A stretch of DNA of 64,000 nucleotides from NCBI RefSeq assembly GCF_044068625.1, contig NZ_JBIPKH010000011.1:1-64000 (forward strand). The letters run 5' to 3'. Under the pieces are notes generated by a model that was not told the origin of the DNA, ran no database searches, and saw only the letters and a program-made list of their open reading frames with translations. Origin of the DNA: Desulfurivibrio sp044068625. GTDB taxonomy: Bacteria; Desulfobacterota; Desulfobulbia; Desulfobulbales; Desulfurivibrionaceae. Each line of letters begins with the position of its first letter. Positions within the stretch are counted from its first letter, which is position 1. Shown here in pieces: positions 1 through 8,484 of the stretch. A program made the translations under genes and the position numbers.

Positions 1-158
1 ATTACTTCAAGGATTTTCGCCCCGGCCTGGGGGCCGGGATCCAGTATCTGTTGCCGGTGGGCCCGGCCCGGCTCGATTTCGCCTTCAACCCCGACCGCCG
101 GGCCGACCGCCACGAACCCGATTTCGTGATTCATTTCAGCCTGGGGATGGCCTTTTAA
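1..158 (+). CDS. C-terminal end of an Omp85/BamA-TamA-type outer membrane protein (5' truncated)
   Basis: Only the last 51 codons are present, read in the frame of nucleotide 3 and ending at TAA 156-158. The peptide contains GIQYLLPVGPARLDFAF and ends in ...LGMAF. That is the pattern of the last beta-strands of BamA/TamA barrels, in which a terminal phenylalanine is the assembly signal. The family inserts or secretes beta-barrel proteins at the outer membrane. Which member it is (BamA, TamA, or another surface antigen D15 protein) cannot be decided from this piece. The next gene, dapL, has its own promoter, so the two are probably separate transcription units. Confidence 0.7.
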   Translation, partial: YFKDFRPGLGAGIQYLLPVGPARLDFAFNPDRRADRHEPDFVIHFSLGMAF

Positions 159-174
159 CTTTTCTGAGCCCGGC

Positions 175-203
175 TTGACATAAACAGATCGGGCTTTTAT
201 GGT
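175..203 (+). promoter_or_regulatory. Sigma70-type promoter for the dapL leader
   Basis: TTGACA (175-180) is followed by a 17-bp spacer and TATGGT (198-203). It sits just after the upstream stop codon and would start a leader of about 170 nt before dapL. The -35 box is perfect and the -10 box matches four of six positions. Confidence 0.55.
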
Positions 204-229
204 TAGTACCCCTTTCAACCCCAATTTTT

Positions 230-345
230 GTCGACGTCGCTGTCAGTCATCGGCAGCATTGCCGATAAAAAGCCGCGACGACGACAGGGCGCTCTTTGTA
301 ACTGCTTATTTTCGCATGGCCGACCAACACGTTTGGTGGGTTTTT
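230..345 (+). ncRNA. Structured leader or small RNA ending in a terminator-like hairpin, upstream of dapL
   Basis: An 11-bp arm (230-240) pairs with 275-285 with one mismatch. It encloses a perfect 7-bp hairpin with a 4-nt loop, ATCGGCA-GCAT-TGCCGAT (249-266). A second hairpin at about 320-340 (ACCAA/TTGGT plus flanking GC pairs across a G-G mismatch) is followed directly by TTTTT (341-345), like an intrinsic terminator. The next 35 nt lead to the dapL ribosome site. It could be an attenuator or riboswitch for lysine-pathway control, or a separate small RNA. I do not recognise a known riboswitch class. Confidence 0.45.
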
Positions 346-380
346 GCAAGGTCATCATTTTTGCTGGAGGCTTTTCTGGT

Positions 381-1616
381 ATGGCACGGATCAACGACAA
401 CTATCTCAAACTCAAGGCCGGTTACCTCTTTCCCGAAATCGGCCGGCGGATCAAAATGTTCACCGAAGCCAACCCCGAGGCCAAGGTGATCCGGCTGGGG
501 ATCGGCGATGTCACCCGGCCCCTGGCCCCGGCGGTGATCGAGGCCTTTCACCGGGGAATCGACGACCTCACCCGGGTTGACTCCTTCATGGGTTACGGCC
601 CCGAGCAGGGTTACGAGTGGCTGATCGACACCATCATCGAGAAGGCGTTCGCTCCCCGGGGGGTCAAGCTCAAGCGCTCGGAAATTTTCATCTCCGACGG
701 CTCCAAGTGCGACTGCGGCAACATTCTCGATATCTTCGACCTGGGCAACAAAGTGGCCATCGGCGATCCGGTCTATCCGGTCTACAACGACACCAACGTC
801 ATGGTGGGCCGCACCGGCGAGGCCGACAGCCGGGGCTATTACGACGGGATCGTCTATATCCCCTGCACGGCGGAGAACAACTTCACCCCGCCCCTGCCCA
901 CGGAAAAGGTCGATCTGATCTATCTCTGTTTTCCCAACAACCCCACCGGGGCGGTGGCCGGCAAGGCGGAGCTGCAAAAGTGGGTGGACTACGCCCTGGC
1001 CAACGAGGCGATCATCTTTTTCGATGCCGCCTACGAGGCCTTTATCACCGATCCGGCCATCCCCCATTCGATCTATGAGCTTGAGGGGGCGGAACGGTGC
1101 GCCATCGAGTTCCGCTCCTTCTCCAAAACCGCCGGCTTCACCGGGGTGCGCTGCGCCTTCACCGTGGTGCCCGAGGCCCTGACCGGCAAAACCGCCCGGG
1201 GGGAGAAGGTGGGGTTGAACAAACTCTGGAACCGCCGCCAGTCCACCAAATTCAACGGGGTCTCCTACCCGGTGCAACGGGCCGCCCAGGCGGTCTATTC
1301 CGCCGAGGGGTGGCGCCAGAACCAGGAGATCATCAACTACTACCTGGAAAACGCCCGTCTGATCCGCGAAGGGCTCAGCGCCGCCGGGATCACCTGTTAC
1401 GGCGGCACCAACGCCCCCTATATCTGGCTGCGGACCCCGGAGGGCATCTCTTCGTGGGAGTTCTTCGATAAACTGCTCAACGAGTGCCATGTGGTGGGCA
1501 CCCCCGGCTCCGGTTTCGGCCCCAGCGGCGAGGGTTATTTCCGGCTGTCGGCCTTCGGCCAGCGGGAAAACGTGGAGGAGGCGGTCAGCCGGATCAGAAA
1601 AAACCTGGCCAAATGA
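381..1616 (+). CDS. dapL: LL-diaminopimelate aminotransferase
   Basis: This PLP enzyme converts tetrahydrodipicolinate directly to LL-diaminopimelate with glutamate as amino donor, bypassing the DapD/C/E steps of lysine and peptidoglycan precursor synthesis. The 411-aa length is normal for DapL. The family opening MARINDNYLKLKAGYLFPEI is present, as are CFPNNPTGAVAG (fold-type I cofactor-binding region) and the lysine segment EFRSFSKTAGFTGVRC, where the Lys should form the Schiff base. I chose ATG 381 because it gives the family N-terminus and has TGGAGG about 10 nt upstream; an in-frame start at 228 would add 51 atypical residues. Its stop overlaps the recQ start by 4 nt, so the two are probably translationally coupled. 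A hairpin with a T-run precedes it and may control its expression. Confidence 0.95.
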   Translation: MARINDNYLKLKAGYLFPEIGRRIKMFTEANPEAKVIRLGIGDVTRPLAPAVIEAFHRGIDDLTRVDSFMGYGPEQGYEWLIDTIIEKAFAPRGVKLKRSEIFISDGSKCDCGNILDIFDLGNKVAIGDPVYPVYNDTNVMVGRTGEADSRGYYDGIVYIPCTAENNFTPPLPTEKVDLIYLCFPNNPTGAVAGKAELQKWVDYALANEAIIFFDAAYEAFITDPAIPHSIYELEGAERCAIEFRSFSKTAGFTGVRCAFTVVPEALTGKTARGEKVGLNKLWNRRQSTKFNGVSYPVQRAAQAVYSAEGWRQNQEIINYYLENARLIREGLSAAGITCYGGTNAPYIWLRTPEGISSWEFFDKLLNECHVVGTPGSGFGPSGEGYFRLSAFGQRENVEEAVSRIRKNLAK

Positions 1617-3436
1617 GCAAGATCGACCAGTCCCTGCGGGATATTTTCGGCTTTACAACCTTCCGCCCCCACCAGCGGGAGATCATCGAGGCGCTGATCG
1701 GGGGCCGGGACGCCTTTGTCCTGATGCCCACCGGCGGGGGCAAGTCGCTGTGCTACCAGATCCCGGCCCTGCACCGGCCGGGGGTGGCCATCGTGGTTTC
1801 TCCCCTGATTTCGCTGATGAAGGATCAGGTCGACGCCCTCCGGGTCCATGGCCTGAAGGCGGCTTTTTACAACTCCTCGCTTCAGGCCGGGGAGGCCCGC
1901 CAGGTCCTGGCCCGAATGCACGCCGGCGAGCTGGATCTGCTCTATGTGGCCCCCGAACGGCTGATGAACAGCGATTTTCTGGCCCGGCTCTCGGAGCTGT
2001 CCATCGCCCTCTTCGCCATCGACGAGGCCCACTGCGTCTCCCAGTGGGGCCACGATTTCCGCCCGGAATATATTCAGCTGGGCCGACTGCGGCAGCAGTT
2101 CCCCGCCGTCCCGATCATCGCCCTGACCGCCACCGCCGAGCCCCACACCCGCAAGGATATTCTGGCCCGCCTGGGGTTGGAGAACGCCCGCTGCTATCTC
2201 ACCAGTTTCGACCGGCCCAATATTCGCTACACGGTGCTGGAGAAAAAAAATCCCTTCCGCCAGCTCACCACCTTCCTGGAGGATCGCCAAAAGGAGGCGG
2301 GGATCATCTACTGCCTCAGCCGGAAACGGGTGGAGCAGCTCACCGCCAAGCTCAACGCCGCCGGCTTTAGCGCCCGCAGCTACCATGCCGGCCTGCCCGC
2401 CGAGGAGCGGGAGAGCGCTCAGGAGGCCTTTCTTCGCGACGATACCCTGATCATCGTGGCCACGGTGGCCTTCGGGATGGGGATCGATAAATCCAATATC
2501 CGCTACGTGGTCCATTACGATATCCCCAAGAATATCGAGGGCTACTACCAGGAGACCGGCCGGGCCGGCCGTGACGGCCTGGAGGCCGAGGCCCTGCTGC
2601 TCTTCGGCTTTGGCGATGTGGCGTTGGCCCGCGGCCTGATCGACAACAGTGATAACGAGGAACGGCGCCGGATCGAAAGCCACAAACTCAACGCCATGGT
2701 GGGTTTTGCCCAGGCCTGCGGCTGCCGCCGCCGGGTGTTGCTGGGTTATTTCGGGGAGAACCTGGCCCAGGATTGCGGCAACTGCGACACCTGCCTTAAC
2801 CCCCCGGAGATGGTGGATGTCACCGAGGACGCCCGCAAGGCCCTCTCCTGTATCTTCCGGGTGGGGCAGCGGTTCGGGATGACCCATGTGATCGAGGTGT
2901 TGCGGGGTTCAAAAAACCGGCGGCTGCTGGAGCTGGGTCACGACCGCCTTTCCACTTACGGGATCGGGGCCGACCGGGACAAAGACTACTGGGCCGCCCT
3001 GCTGCGCCACCTGATCCATCTGGGTTATGTGGAGCAGGATGTGGGCAGCTATTCGGTGTTGAAACTTACCCCCACCAGCCGCCCCCTGTTGCGGGGGGAG
3101 AGCAGCCTGGAGATGGGGCGGCCCCGCCCCCGACCGGTGGCGGAGAGGGCTGTTCCGGCCGGACGCTATCGGCCGGGAGCCGGACGGGGGATCGAGGATG
3201 CGCCGGGTCGCCTTGACCCAGCGGGGCAAGCCCTTTTCGAGAACCTGCGCCGCTTGCGCAAGGAGATCGCCGAGCGGGACGGAGTGCCCCCCTTTGTGGT
3301 CTTCAGCGATGCCGCCCTGGTCGCCATGGTGACCCAACGCCCCGCCGGCGAAGCCGCCTTCCTGGAGATCCACGGGGTGGGCCAACACAAACTGCAACGC
3401 TACGGAGCCCAATTTCTCGCCGCCATCAACCAGTAA
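1613..3436 (+). CDS. recQ: ATP-dependent DNA helicase RecQ
   Basis: A 3'-5' superfamily 2 helicase acting in recombination and replication-fork repair. At 607 aa it has the complete RecQ layout: Walker A MPTGGGKSLCYQIPAL, the DEAH box with the RecQ loop FAIDEAHCVSQWGHDFRPEY, helicase C-terminal motifs (VATVAFGMGIDKSNIRYVVH, ETGRAGRDG), the RQC zinc site (C...CGNCDTC), the winged helix, and a C-terminal HRDC domain. The start ATG 1613 overlaps the dapL stop as ATGA. A low-complexity Pro/Arg stretch separates RQC from HRDC. The functional link to dapL is not obvious; the coupling looks like simple operon packing. Confidence 0.95.
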   Translation: MSKIDQSLRDIFGFTTFRPHQREIIEALIGGRDAFVLMPTGGGKSLCYQIPALHRPGVAIVVSPLISLMKDQVDALRVHGLKAAFYNSSLQAGEARQVLARMHAGELDLLYVAPERLMNSDFLARLSELSIALFAIDEAHCVSQWGHDFRPEYIQLGRLRQQFPAVPIIALTATAEPHTRKDILARLGLENARCYLTSFDRPNIRYTVLEKKNPFRQLTTFLEDRQKEAGIIYCLSRKRVEQLTAKLNAAGFSARSYHAGLPAEERESAQEAFLRDDTLIIVATVAFGMGIDKSNIRYVVHYDIPKNIEGYYQETGRAGRDGLEAEALLLFGFGDVALARGLIDNSDNEERRRIESHKLNAMVGFAQACGCRRRVLLGYFGENLAQDCGNCDTCLNPPEMVDVTEDARKALSCIFRVGQRFGMTHVIEVLRGSKNRRLLELGHDRLSTYGIGADRDKDYWAALLRHLIHLGYVEQDVGSYSVLKLTPTSRPLLRGESSLEMGRPRPRPVAERAVPAGRYRPGAGRGIEDAPGRLDPAGQALFENLRRLRKEIAERDGVPPFVVFSDAALVAMVTQRPAGEAAFLEIHGVGQHKLQRYGAQFLAAINQ

Positions 3437-3458
3437 CCCACAACCTCACGAGGGCAAC

Positions 3459-4406
3459 ATGGAACTTATCGGACGGTATCTGCAAGGTATCAGCTGGGAT
3501 GATATTGTCACCACCAGCATCCGGATCATGCTGATTCTGCTGGTTGCCTGGGGGGTAATGCTGCTGATCCGCAAGGGACTGAAAAATTTGGAGCAGCGCC
3601 TGCTGGAGCAGGGCAGAAAGGAGGGAGAGCCGCCCAGCGAGGCGGCCAAACGGGTGGAAACTTTGATTCGCCTGGTTCGCCAGGCCGCCCTGATAGCCAT
3701 TACGATCACGGTGGGGCTGATCATTCTGCGGGAACTGGGGCTGGATATCGCTCCGATTTTAGCCGGGGCCGGTATCCTCGGCCTGGCCCTGGGGTTTGGC
3801 GCCCAGCACCTGGTTCGCGACGTGATTGCCGGTTTCTTTTTTATCCTGGAAAATCAGGTCCGGGTGGGGGATGTGGCGGTGGTCAACGGCACCGGCGGCC
3901 TGGTGGAGAGGGTCAATTTCCGGACCCTGGTGCTGCGGGATCTGGGTGGCGTGGTCCATATCTTTCCCAACGGCACCGTAACCACCCTGAGCAACATGAC
4001 CAACGACTGGTCGGCTTATATCTTCGACATCGGGGTGGCCTACAAGGAGAACACCGATCAGGTGATGGCGGTGATGAAAAAGGTGGGTGAGGAGTTGAAG
4101 GCCGATCCGGAGATCGGCCCCCTGATGCTGGAGGAGCCGGAAATTTTCGGGGTGGATAAGTTTGCTGATTCCTCGGTGGTGATCAAGGGCCGGATCAAGA
4201 CCAGGCCGATCCGCCAGTGGGCGGTGGGGCGGGAATACCTCCGTCGGGTCAAGCTGGCCTTCGACCAAAACGGCATCGAAATTCCCTTCCCCCACCGCAC
4301 CCTCTATTTCGGCGAGGCCAGCAAACCCATCGAACTGCAACTGCTGGAGAGATACCGCCCCGACTCCGACCCGGCTACTCCCCCCACTTCAGGATCAGCC
4401 GCATGA
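3459..4406 (+). CDS. MscS-family mechanosensitive ion channel
   Basis: A 315-aa small-conductance mechanosensitive channel that would release solutes at the inner membrane on hypo-osmotic shock. An N-terminal membrane helix (about residues 15-35) and a second one (about 70-90) precede the pore helix region AGILGLALGFGAQHLVRDVI, which has the family's Gly/Ala packing. The MscS beta domain follows (FFFILENQVRVGDVAVVNG) and then the alpha/beta C-terminal domain. It lies 22 nt after recQ with GAGGG ahead of the ATG. Its last 32 nt overlap the convergent DUF481 gene. A second MscS-type gene is 0.95 kb downstream, so the organism invests in osmotic protection here. Confidence 0.9.
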   Translation: MELIGRYLQGISWDDIVTTSIRIMLILLVAWGVMLLIRKGLKNLEQRLLEQGRKEGEPPSEAAKRVETLIRLVRQAALIAITITVGLIILRELGLDIAPILAGAGILGLALGFGAQHLVRDVIAGFFFILENQVRVGDVAVVNGTGGLVERVNFRTLVLRDLGGVVHIFPNGTVTTLSNMTNDWSAYIFDIGVAYKENTDQVMAVMKKVGEELKADPEIGPLMLEEPEIFGVDKFADSSVVIKGRIKTRPIRQWAVGREYLRRVKLAFDQNGIEIPFPHRTLYFGEASKPIELQLLERYRPDSDPATPPTSGSAA

Positions 4407-5157
4407 AGTAGCTGGTGTCCAGTCGCTTCTCGCCGGCCGGGCGGCTGTCGTATTCGTTGCGTACCCCCGTCCGCAGGGACCAGAAGTCGCCCAGCCCCAC
4501 CGGCATCTCCAGGGAGCTTTCATGGATCAGCCGGTAGTCGTCGGCCATTTGGGAAAGGCTGGGAGAATAGGTCAGCTCGTTGAGCCATTTCAAGCGTTGG
4601 TCCAGGGTGTAGCGGTGGAAGAGACCCAGGTCCAGGGTGGGGTCGGAGTCATCTTCATGGGGACCTTCATATTCGGTATAGCGGTAACCGAGACCGGCCC
4701 GGAACACCAGGCGGTGCTCCTCCCTCTTGAAGATTCGATAGGATAAACCGGCCGAACTGGTGGAGCGCAGATCAACCAGGTCCACCTTGTCCCGCTCCAG
4801 GGCGGTGCGGAAATACCAGCCGATCCGCTCGCTGAAGAAGGCTTCGTAATCAAGGCTGCCCATCACGCTGTCGGCGGTTTTCTCCCCTTCTGACTCACGG
4901 TTCTCCAGTTCACCCACCAGTTTCAGGGTGTCGTCGGCTCCGCTCAGGGTGGCCCCCAGGTTGATCCCCAGGCCGAACTCCCGCACATTGCCCTCCCGGC
5001 CCATCAGATCCAGGCCCGCCTCGTAGCTCCATCGGCGCGGTTTATCTTCGGTGACCGCCAGGGTGAGCGAATCTTCCCGGTTTTCCTCCGCCGCCGCCGA
5101 CAGGGGAAAAATCCCCAGCAGGAGAGCGGACGAAATTGCTGCGGCACGAAAAAACAT
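4375..5157 (-). CDS. DUF481-family outer membrane protein
   Basis: A 260-aa protein with a clear Sec signal (MFFRAAAISSALLLGIFPLSAAAEE) followed by alternating amphipathic strands: repeated Y-x-R and Tyr/Trp-rich segments, with the C-terminus ending ...YFMRLILKWGE. This matches DUF481/YdiY-type predicted beta-barrels, some of which are salt- or acid-inducible; the exact substrate is unknown. ATG 5157 was chosen because AAGAGGAGG lies 7 nt upstream and the signal peptide starts there; an upstream in-frame start at 5283 has neither. It is convergent with the preceding channel gene (32-nt overlap) and divergent from the next channel gene. Position between two osmotic channels suggests an envelope-stress theme, but that is inference. 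Confidence 0.7.
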   Translation of the reverse strand: MFFRAAAISSALLLGIFPLSAAAEENREDSLTLAVTEDKPRRWSYEAGLDLMGREGNVREFGLGINLGATLSGADDTLKLVGELENRESEGEKTADSVMGSLDYEAFFSERIGWYFRTALERDKVDLVDLRSTSSAGLSYRIFKREEHRLVFRAGLGYRYTEYEGPHEDDSDPTLDLGLFHRYTLDQRLKWLNELTYSPSLSQMADDYRLIHESSLEMPVGLGDFWSLRTGVRNEYDSRPAGEKRLDTSYFMRLILKWGE

Positions 5158-5261
5158 ATCAACCTCCTCTTTTTTAAAATCCTTGGGAAGGAGTGCAAAG
5201 TAACCCGAAAATTCCTGGCCGGGCAAGGATTGAAGGCCGGGGAAACTCGCCGACAAGGAGC

Positions 5262-5291
5262 TTGACAGTCGCCAACCGCCCATAATATGGT
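5262..5291 (+). promoter_or_regulatory. Sigma70-type promoter for the second mscS gene
   Basis: TTGACA (5262-5267), an 18-bp spacer and TATGGT (5286-5291), about 60 nt before the channel gene, in the divergent gap with the DUF481 gene. The -10 box is identical to that proposed for the dapL leader. Confidence 0.5.
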
Positions 5292-5353
5292 GGCTGAAGA
5301 GTCCTCCTTTTTACCCGCTTTTTTTACTAATTTTTGGTCGGTAAACCATCGCC

Positions 5354-6172
5354 ATGGATCAGCTTACCTCCCTTCTCGAGCCTGCCACGGGTTTATTGAT
5401 CAACCTGCTTGCCGCCCTGCTGATCTTTCTGGTGGGAAAGGCGGCGGCCAGGTTTATCAGCCGTTTTCTGGGCCGGTTCATGGAACAGCGAGGGGTGGAG
5501 GCCACCCTGGTTAAGTTTTTGAAAAATGTCGCTTATTACGCCCTGCTGGCGGCGGTGGTCCTGGCGGCCCTGGATCGGCTGGGAATCAACACCACCTCAT
5601 TCCTGGCCCTGCTGGGGGTCGCCGGCCTGGCCGTGGGCCTGGCCTTGAAGGATTCGTTGGGCAACTTCTCCGCCGGGGTGATGCTGATTCTCTTCCGCCC
5701 CTTCAAGCTGGGCGATTTCATCACCGCCGGCGGGGTTTCCGGTACGGTGAAGGAGATCTCCATCTTCAACACCGAACTGACCACCCCGGACAACCAGAAG
5801 GTGGTGGTGCCCAACGGCGCCATCATGGGCAACGTAATCACCAACGTCACCGCCCACCCCACCCGCCGGTTGGATCTGCTCTTTGGAATCAGTTATGGCG
5901 ACGATACCGGCAAGGCCAAGGAGATCATCACCGGCATCATCACCGCCGAGCCCCGGGTTCATCGGGAGCCGGCTCCCCTGATCGCCGTTTCCGAACTGGC
6001 GGACAGCAGCGTCAATATCGTCGCCCGCCCCTGGGTCAACACCTCGGATTATTGGCCGGTCCGTTTTGAGTTGATCGAAAAGATCAAACAGGCCTTCGAC
6101 CGGGAAGGGATCTCCATCCCCTTTCCCCAGCGGGATGTCCATCTTTACCATGAAAACGAGAAACTGAACTGA
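5354..6172 (+). CDS. MscS-family mechanosensitive ion channel (short form)
   Basis: 272 aa, the length of E. coli MscS (286 aa). Three membrane helices lie in the first 100 residues. The pore-lining helix is recognisable in LALLGVAGLAVGLALKDSLG, followed by the conserved NFSAG and the beta-domain segment FRPFKLGDFITAGG. The C-terminal PFPQRDVHLY is the usual MscS tail motif. It acts as a tension-gated safety valve in the inner membrane. Only 17 nt separate it from the alcohol dehydrogenase gene, so the two are likely co-transcribed from the promoter at 5262-5291. Confidence 0.92.
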   Translation: MDQLTSLLEPATGLLINLLAALLIFLVGKAAARFISRFLGRFMEQRGVEATLVKFLKNVAYYALLAAVVLAALDRLGINTTSFLALLGVAGLAVGLALKDSLGNFSAGVMLILFRPFKLGDFITAGGVSGTVKEISIFNTELTTPDNQKVVVPNGAIMGNVITNVTAHPTRRLDLLFGISYGDDTGKAKEIITGIITAEPRVHREPAPLIAVSELADSSVNIVARPWVNTSDYWPVRFELIEKIKQAFDREGISIPFPQRDVHLYHENEKLN

Positions 6173-6189
6173 GTTGGAGGAGTTTAGCG

Positions 6190-7347
6190 ATGCACGATTT
6201 TGTTTTTCATAACCCGACTAAAATTATCTTCGGCCGCGGAGCCGAAACGCAGATCGGCGCCGAACTCAAAGCCGTCGGCATCGGCAATGTCCTGCTGCTT
6301 TACGGCCGGGAATCGGCCCGCCAAAGTGGTCTCCTCGATCGGGTGATCGCTTCCCTCAATGGGAGCGGCATCGGTTTTGTCGAGTTTGGCGGGGTGGTCT
6401 CCAACCCGGTTTTAAGCCACACCCGGGAGGGGATCGCCCTGGCCCGCAGCAGCGGGGTGGAGGCGGTGCTGGCGGTGGGTGGCGGTTCGGTCCTGGATGA
6501 GGGTAAGGCGATCGCGGTGGGAGCGGCGGCCGAAGAGGATATCTGGGAATTTTTTCTGGGCCGGGAGGTGACCTGCGCCCTGCCGGTGTTCACCATCCTG
6601 ACCCTGGCCGCCACCGGCAGTGAGATGAACGGCAACGCGGTGATCACCAACGAGGAGACCCGCCAGAAGTACAATATCGGCAGCATCCACACCCACCCCC
6701 GGGTTTCGATTCTCAACCCGGAGCTGACCCACAGTGTTAGCCCGGCCTATTCCGCCTACGGGGCGGTGGACGCCATTGCCCATCTGATCGAGGCCTATTT
6801 CACCAAGGAGGGCCAGGGGGAAGCCACCCGTTTACAGGACCGGCTGGTGGAGGGGTTGATCAAGACCATCATGGAGGATGCCGAAACCATCAAGAAGCGT
6901 CCTGCCGACCCCGAAGCCCGGGCCTCGCTGATGTGGGCCGCCACCCTGGCCTTGAACGGACTGACCCCGGCCGGCGTCGGCCCCTATACCTTTCCCAACC
7001 ACATGATTGAGCACTCCCTTAGCGCCCTCTACAACATCGCCCATGGGGCCGGACTTTCCATTGTGATTCCCGCCTGGATGGAATGGTATCGGCCCCGCAA
7101 TCCCCAACAGTTCCAGCGCTTTGCCCGAGAGATCTTTAATCTGGATGATGGTCGAGCCGGAATTGCGGCCCTGAAAAAATGGTTTACCGGGCTGGGCAGC
7201 CCGGTGAGCCTCCAGGAGGCCGATATTCCGGCGGCTGATATCGACATGATCGCCGCCAACGCCCATGGCCTGGCCCGGCGCTGGGAAATCGGGGAAATTT
7301 ATCCCGCCAAAACCATCGCCGAAATTTTGCGACTGGCTTCAAATTGA
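6190..7347 (+). CDS. Iron-containing alcohol dehydrogenase (BdhA/YqhD type)
   Basis: 385-aa group III alcohol dehydrogenase reducing aldehydes or butyraldehyde-like substrates with NAD(P)H. Seen are the nucleotide-binding GGGSVLDEGKAIA (about residue 97-109), the TGSEMNGNAVITNEE segment and the metal-binding histidine region NHMIEHSLSALYNIAHGAGL. TTGGAGGAG lies 7-15 nt before ATG 6190. Substrate cannot be read from sequence; close relatives are annotated as butanol dehydrogenases. Its 3' end overlaps the convergent serine hydrolase by 9 nt. It is probably co-transcribed with the channel gene, perhaps as part of a stress response. Confidence 0.88.
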   Translation: MHDFVFHNPTKIIFGRGAETQIGAELKAVGIGNVLLLYGRESARQSGLLDRVIASLNGSGIGFVEFGGVVSNPVLSHTREGIALARSSGVEAVLAVGGGSVLDEGKAIAVGAAAEEDIWEFFLGREVTCALPVFTILTLAATGSEMNGNAVITNEETRQKYNIGSIHTHPRVSILNPELTHSVSPAYSAYGAVDAIAHLIEAYFTKEGQGEATRLQDRLVEGLIKTIMEDAETIKKRPADPEARASLMWAATLALNGLTPAGVGPYTFPNHMIEHSLSALYNIAHGAGLSIVIPAWMEWYRPRNPQQFQRFAREIFNLDDGRAGIAALKKWFTGLGSPVSLQEADIPAADIDMIAANAHGLARRWEIGEIYPAKTIAEILRLASN

Positions 7348-8484
7348 CAATTTGCCGTGATCCAAGAAGTTGACCAGGGTGTTGTGCAAGAGGGGACGGA
7401 ACTTCTTGATCTGGTCATTGAAACGGCTGGGGTGGACCCGATTGGTCAACAGCACCATCACCAGTTCGCGGTGGGGGTCGATCCAGAAAGAGGTTCCGGC
7501 ATAGCCCAGATGGCCGACACTGTCGGCCGAGAGCAGATCACCCCCCGATGAACCCTGGGCCGAAGGGGTATCCATCCCCAAAGCCCAGGTGGTGTCGGGT
7601 TTAAGCTGCTGTTTGACCAGGCAGTGTTGAAGGTCATCGGGCCGCATAAGTTTTACCGGGGCCCGATCCTGCCAGAGATCCAGCAGGTAGGAGGTCAACC
7701 CCGCCACCCCCTTGATATTGCCGAACAAACCGGCATGACCGGCCACTCCCCCCAAAAGGGCGCAGTTTTCGTCACCCACCTCACCCCGCAACAGACGCTG
7801 ACGCCAGGAGCAGTACTCCCCGGGGGCATAGGCCACATGGCGGGGGTGGTTGTGGGGATTGAAAAAAAGCTGGTTACTTAATCCCAGGGGGGCATAAATA
7901 TGCTTCTCAACAAATCGGGCCAGATCCTCTCCGCTCTTCAACTCCACCACCATCCCGGCCAGGATATAACCCAAGTCGCTGTAGAGGGTGGCGCTGCCGG
8001 GGGTAAAAAGCAGGGGCCGGGCCAGAATTTCGGTCATCACCTGCTCCCTGATCTCCTCCCGTTGCTCCTGGACGGCCAGGGGAGTCCACTGCTCAAAAAA
8101 GGGAAGATGGGCCGGTAAACCGGAACCGTGGCCCAAGAGCTGCCGTAAACGGATCGCCCGCTTCTCCCGGGGAACCTCCCGTTGCAAAAGATCTTCAAGT
8201 TTATCATCAAGACTAAGTTCTCCCCGGGCCAGTAAAACCAGCAGGGCCGGCAGGGTGGCCAGGGGTTTGGTCAAGGAAGCCAGATCATAAAAGGTTTCCG
8301 AGTCCACCGGCTCTATTTCATCCCCCTGATAACCGGTCTTTCCAAAGCATTTAATTTCGGTGTTTCGATTAGTTGCCAAACCATGGGCCACGGCGATTGC
8401 CGCCCCTGGAAAAACCCCTTTGGCCATCGCCTCCAGAAAAATATCTTCTAACATTTTGTTTTGCTGTGAAAAAAAATTTATCAT
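7339..8484 (-). CDS. Serine hydrolase, class C beta-lactamase/penicillin-binding family
   Basis: 381 aa. The active-site SxxK is in YDLASLTKPLATLPALL (about residues 67-83). A Tyr motif, YSDLGYILAGMVVE, and a late GHLGYAGTSFWIDP, where the KTG-like triad lies, complete the fold. Family members are esterases, D-aminopeptidases or low-activity carboxypeptidases; antibiotic hydrolysis cannot be assumed. No signal peptide is evident, so it may be cytoplasmic. The start is uncertain: ATG 8484 has GAGG directly abutting it, and ATG 8454 (MLEDIFLEAM) has no obvious ribosome site. It is divergent from dnaN across the AT-rich candidate origin. Confidence 0.8.
   Translation of the reverse strand: MINFFSQQNKMLEDIFLEAMAKGVFPGAAIAVAHGLATNRNTEIKCFGKTGYQGDEIEPVDSETFYDLASLTKPLATLPALLVLLARGELSLDDKLEDLLQREVPREKRAIRLRQLLGHGSGLPAHLPFFEQWTPLAVQEQREEIREQVMTEILARPLLFTPGSATLYSDLGYILAGMVVELKSGEDLARFVEKHIYAPLGLSNQLFFNPHNHPRHVAYAPGEYCSWRQRLLRGEVGDENCALLGGVAGHAGLFGNIKGVAGLTSYLLDLWQDRAPVKLMRPDDLQHCLVKQQLKPDTTWALGMDTPSAQGSSGGDLLSADSVGHLGYAGTSFWIDPHRELVMVLLTNRVHPSRFNDQIKKFRPLLHNTLVNFLDHGKLSI

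Noticed and set aside
306..1490. 394-aa open frame on the minus strand across dapL
   Set aside because: An antisense shadow typical of GC-rich genes; its sequence has no family features, while dapL on the other strand is complete.
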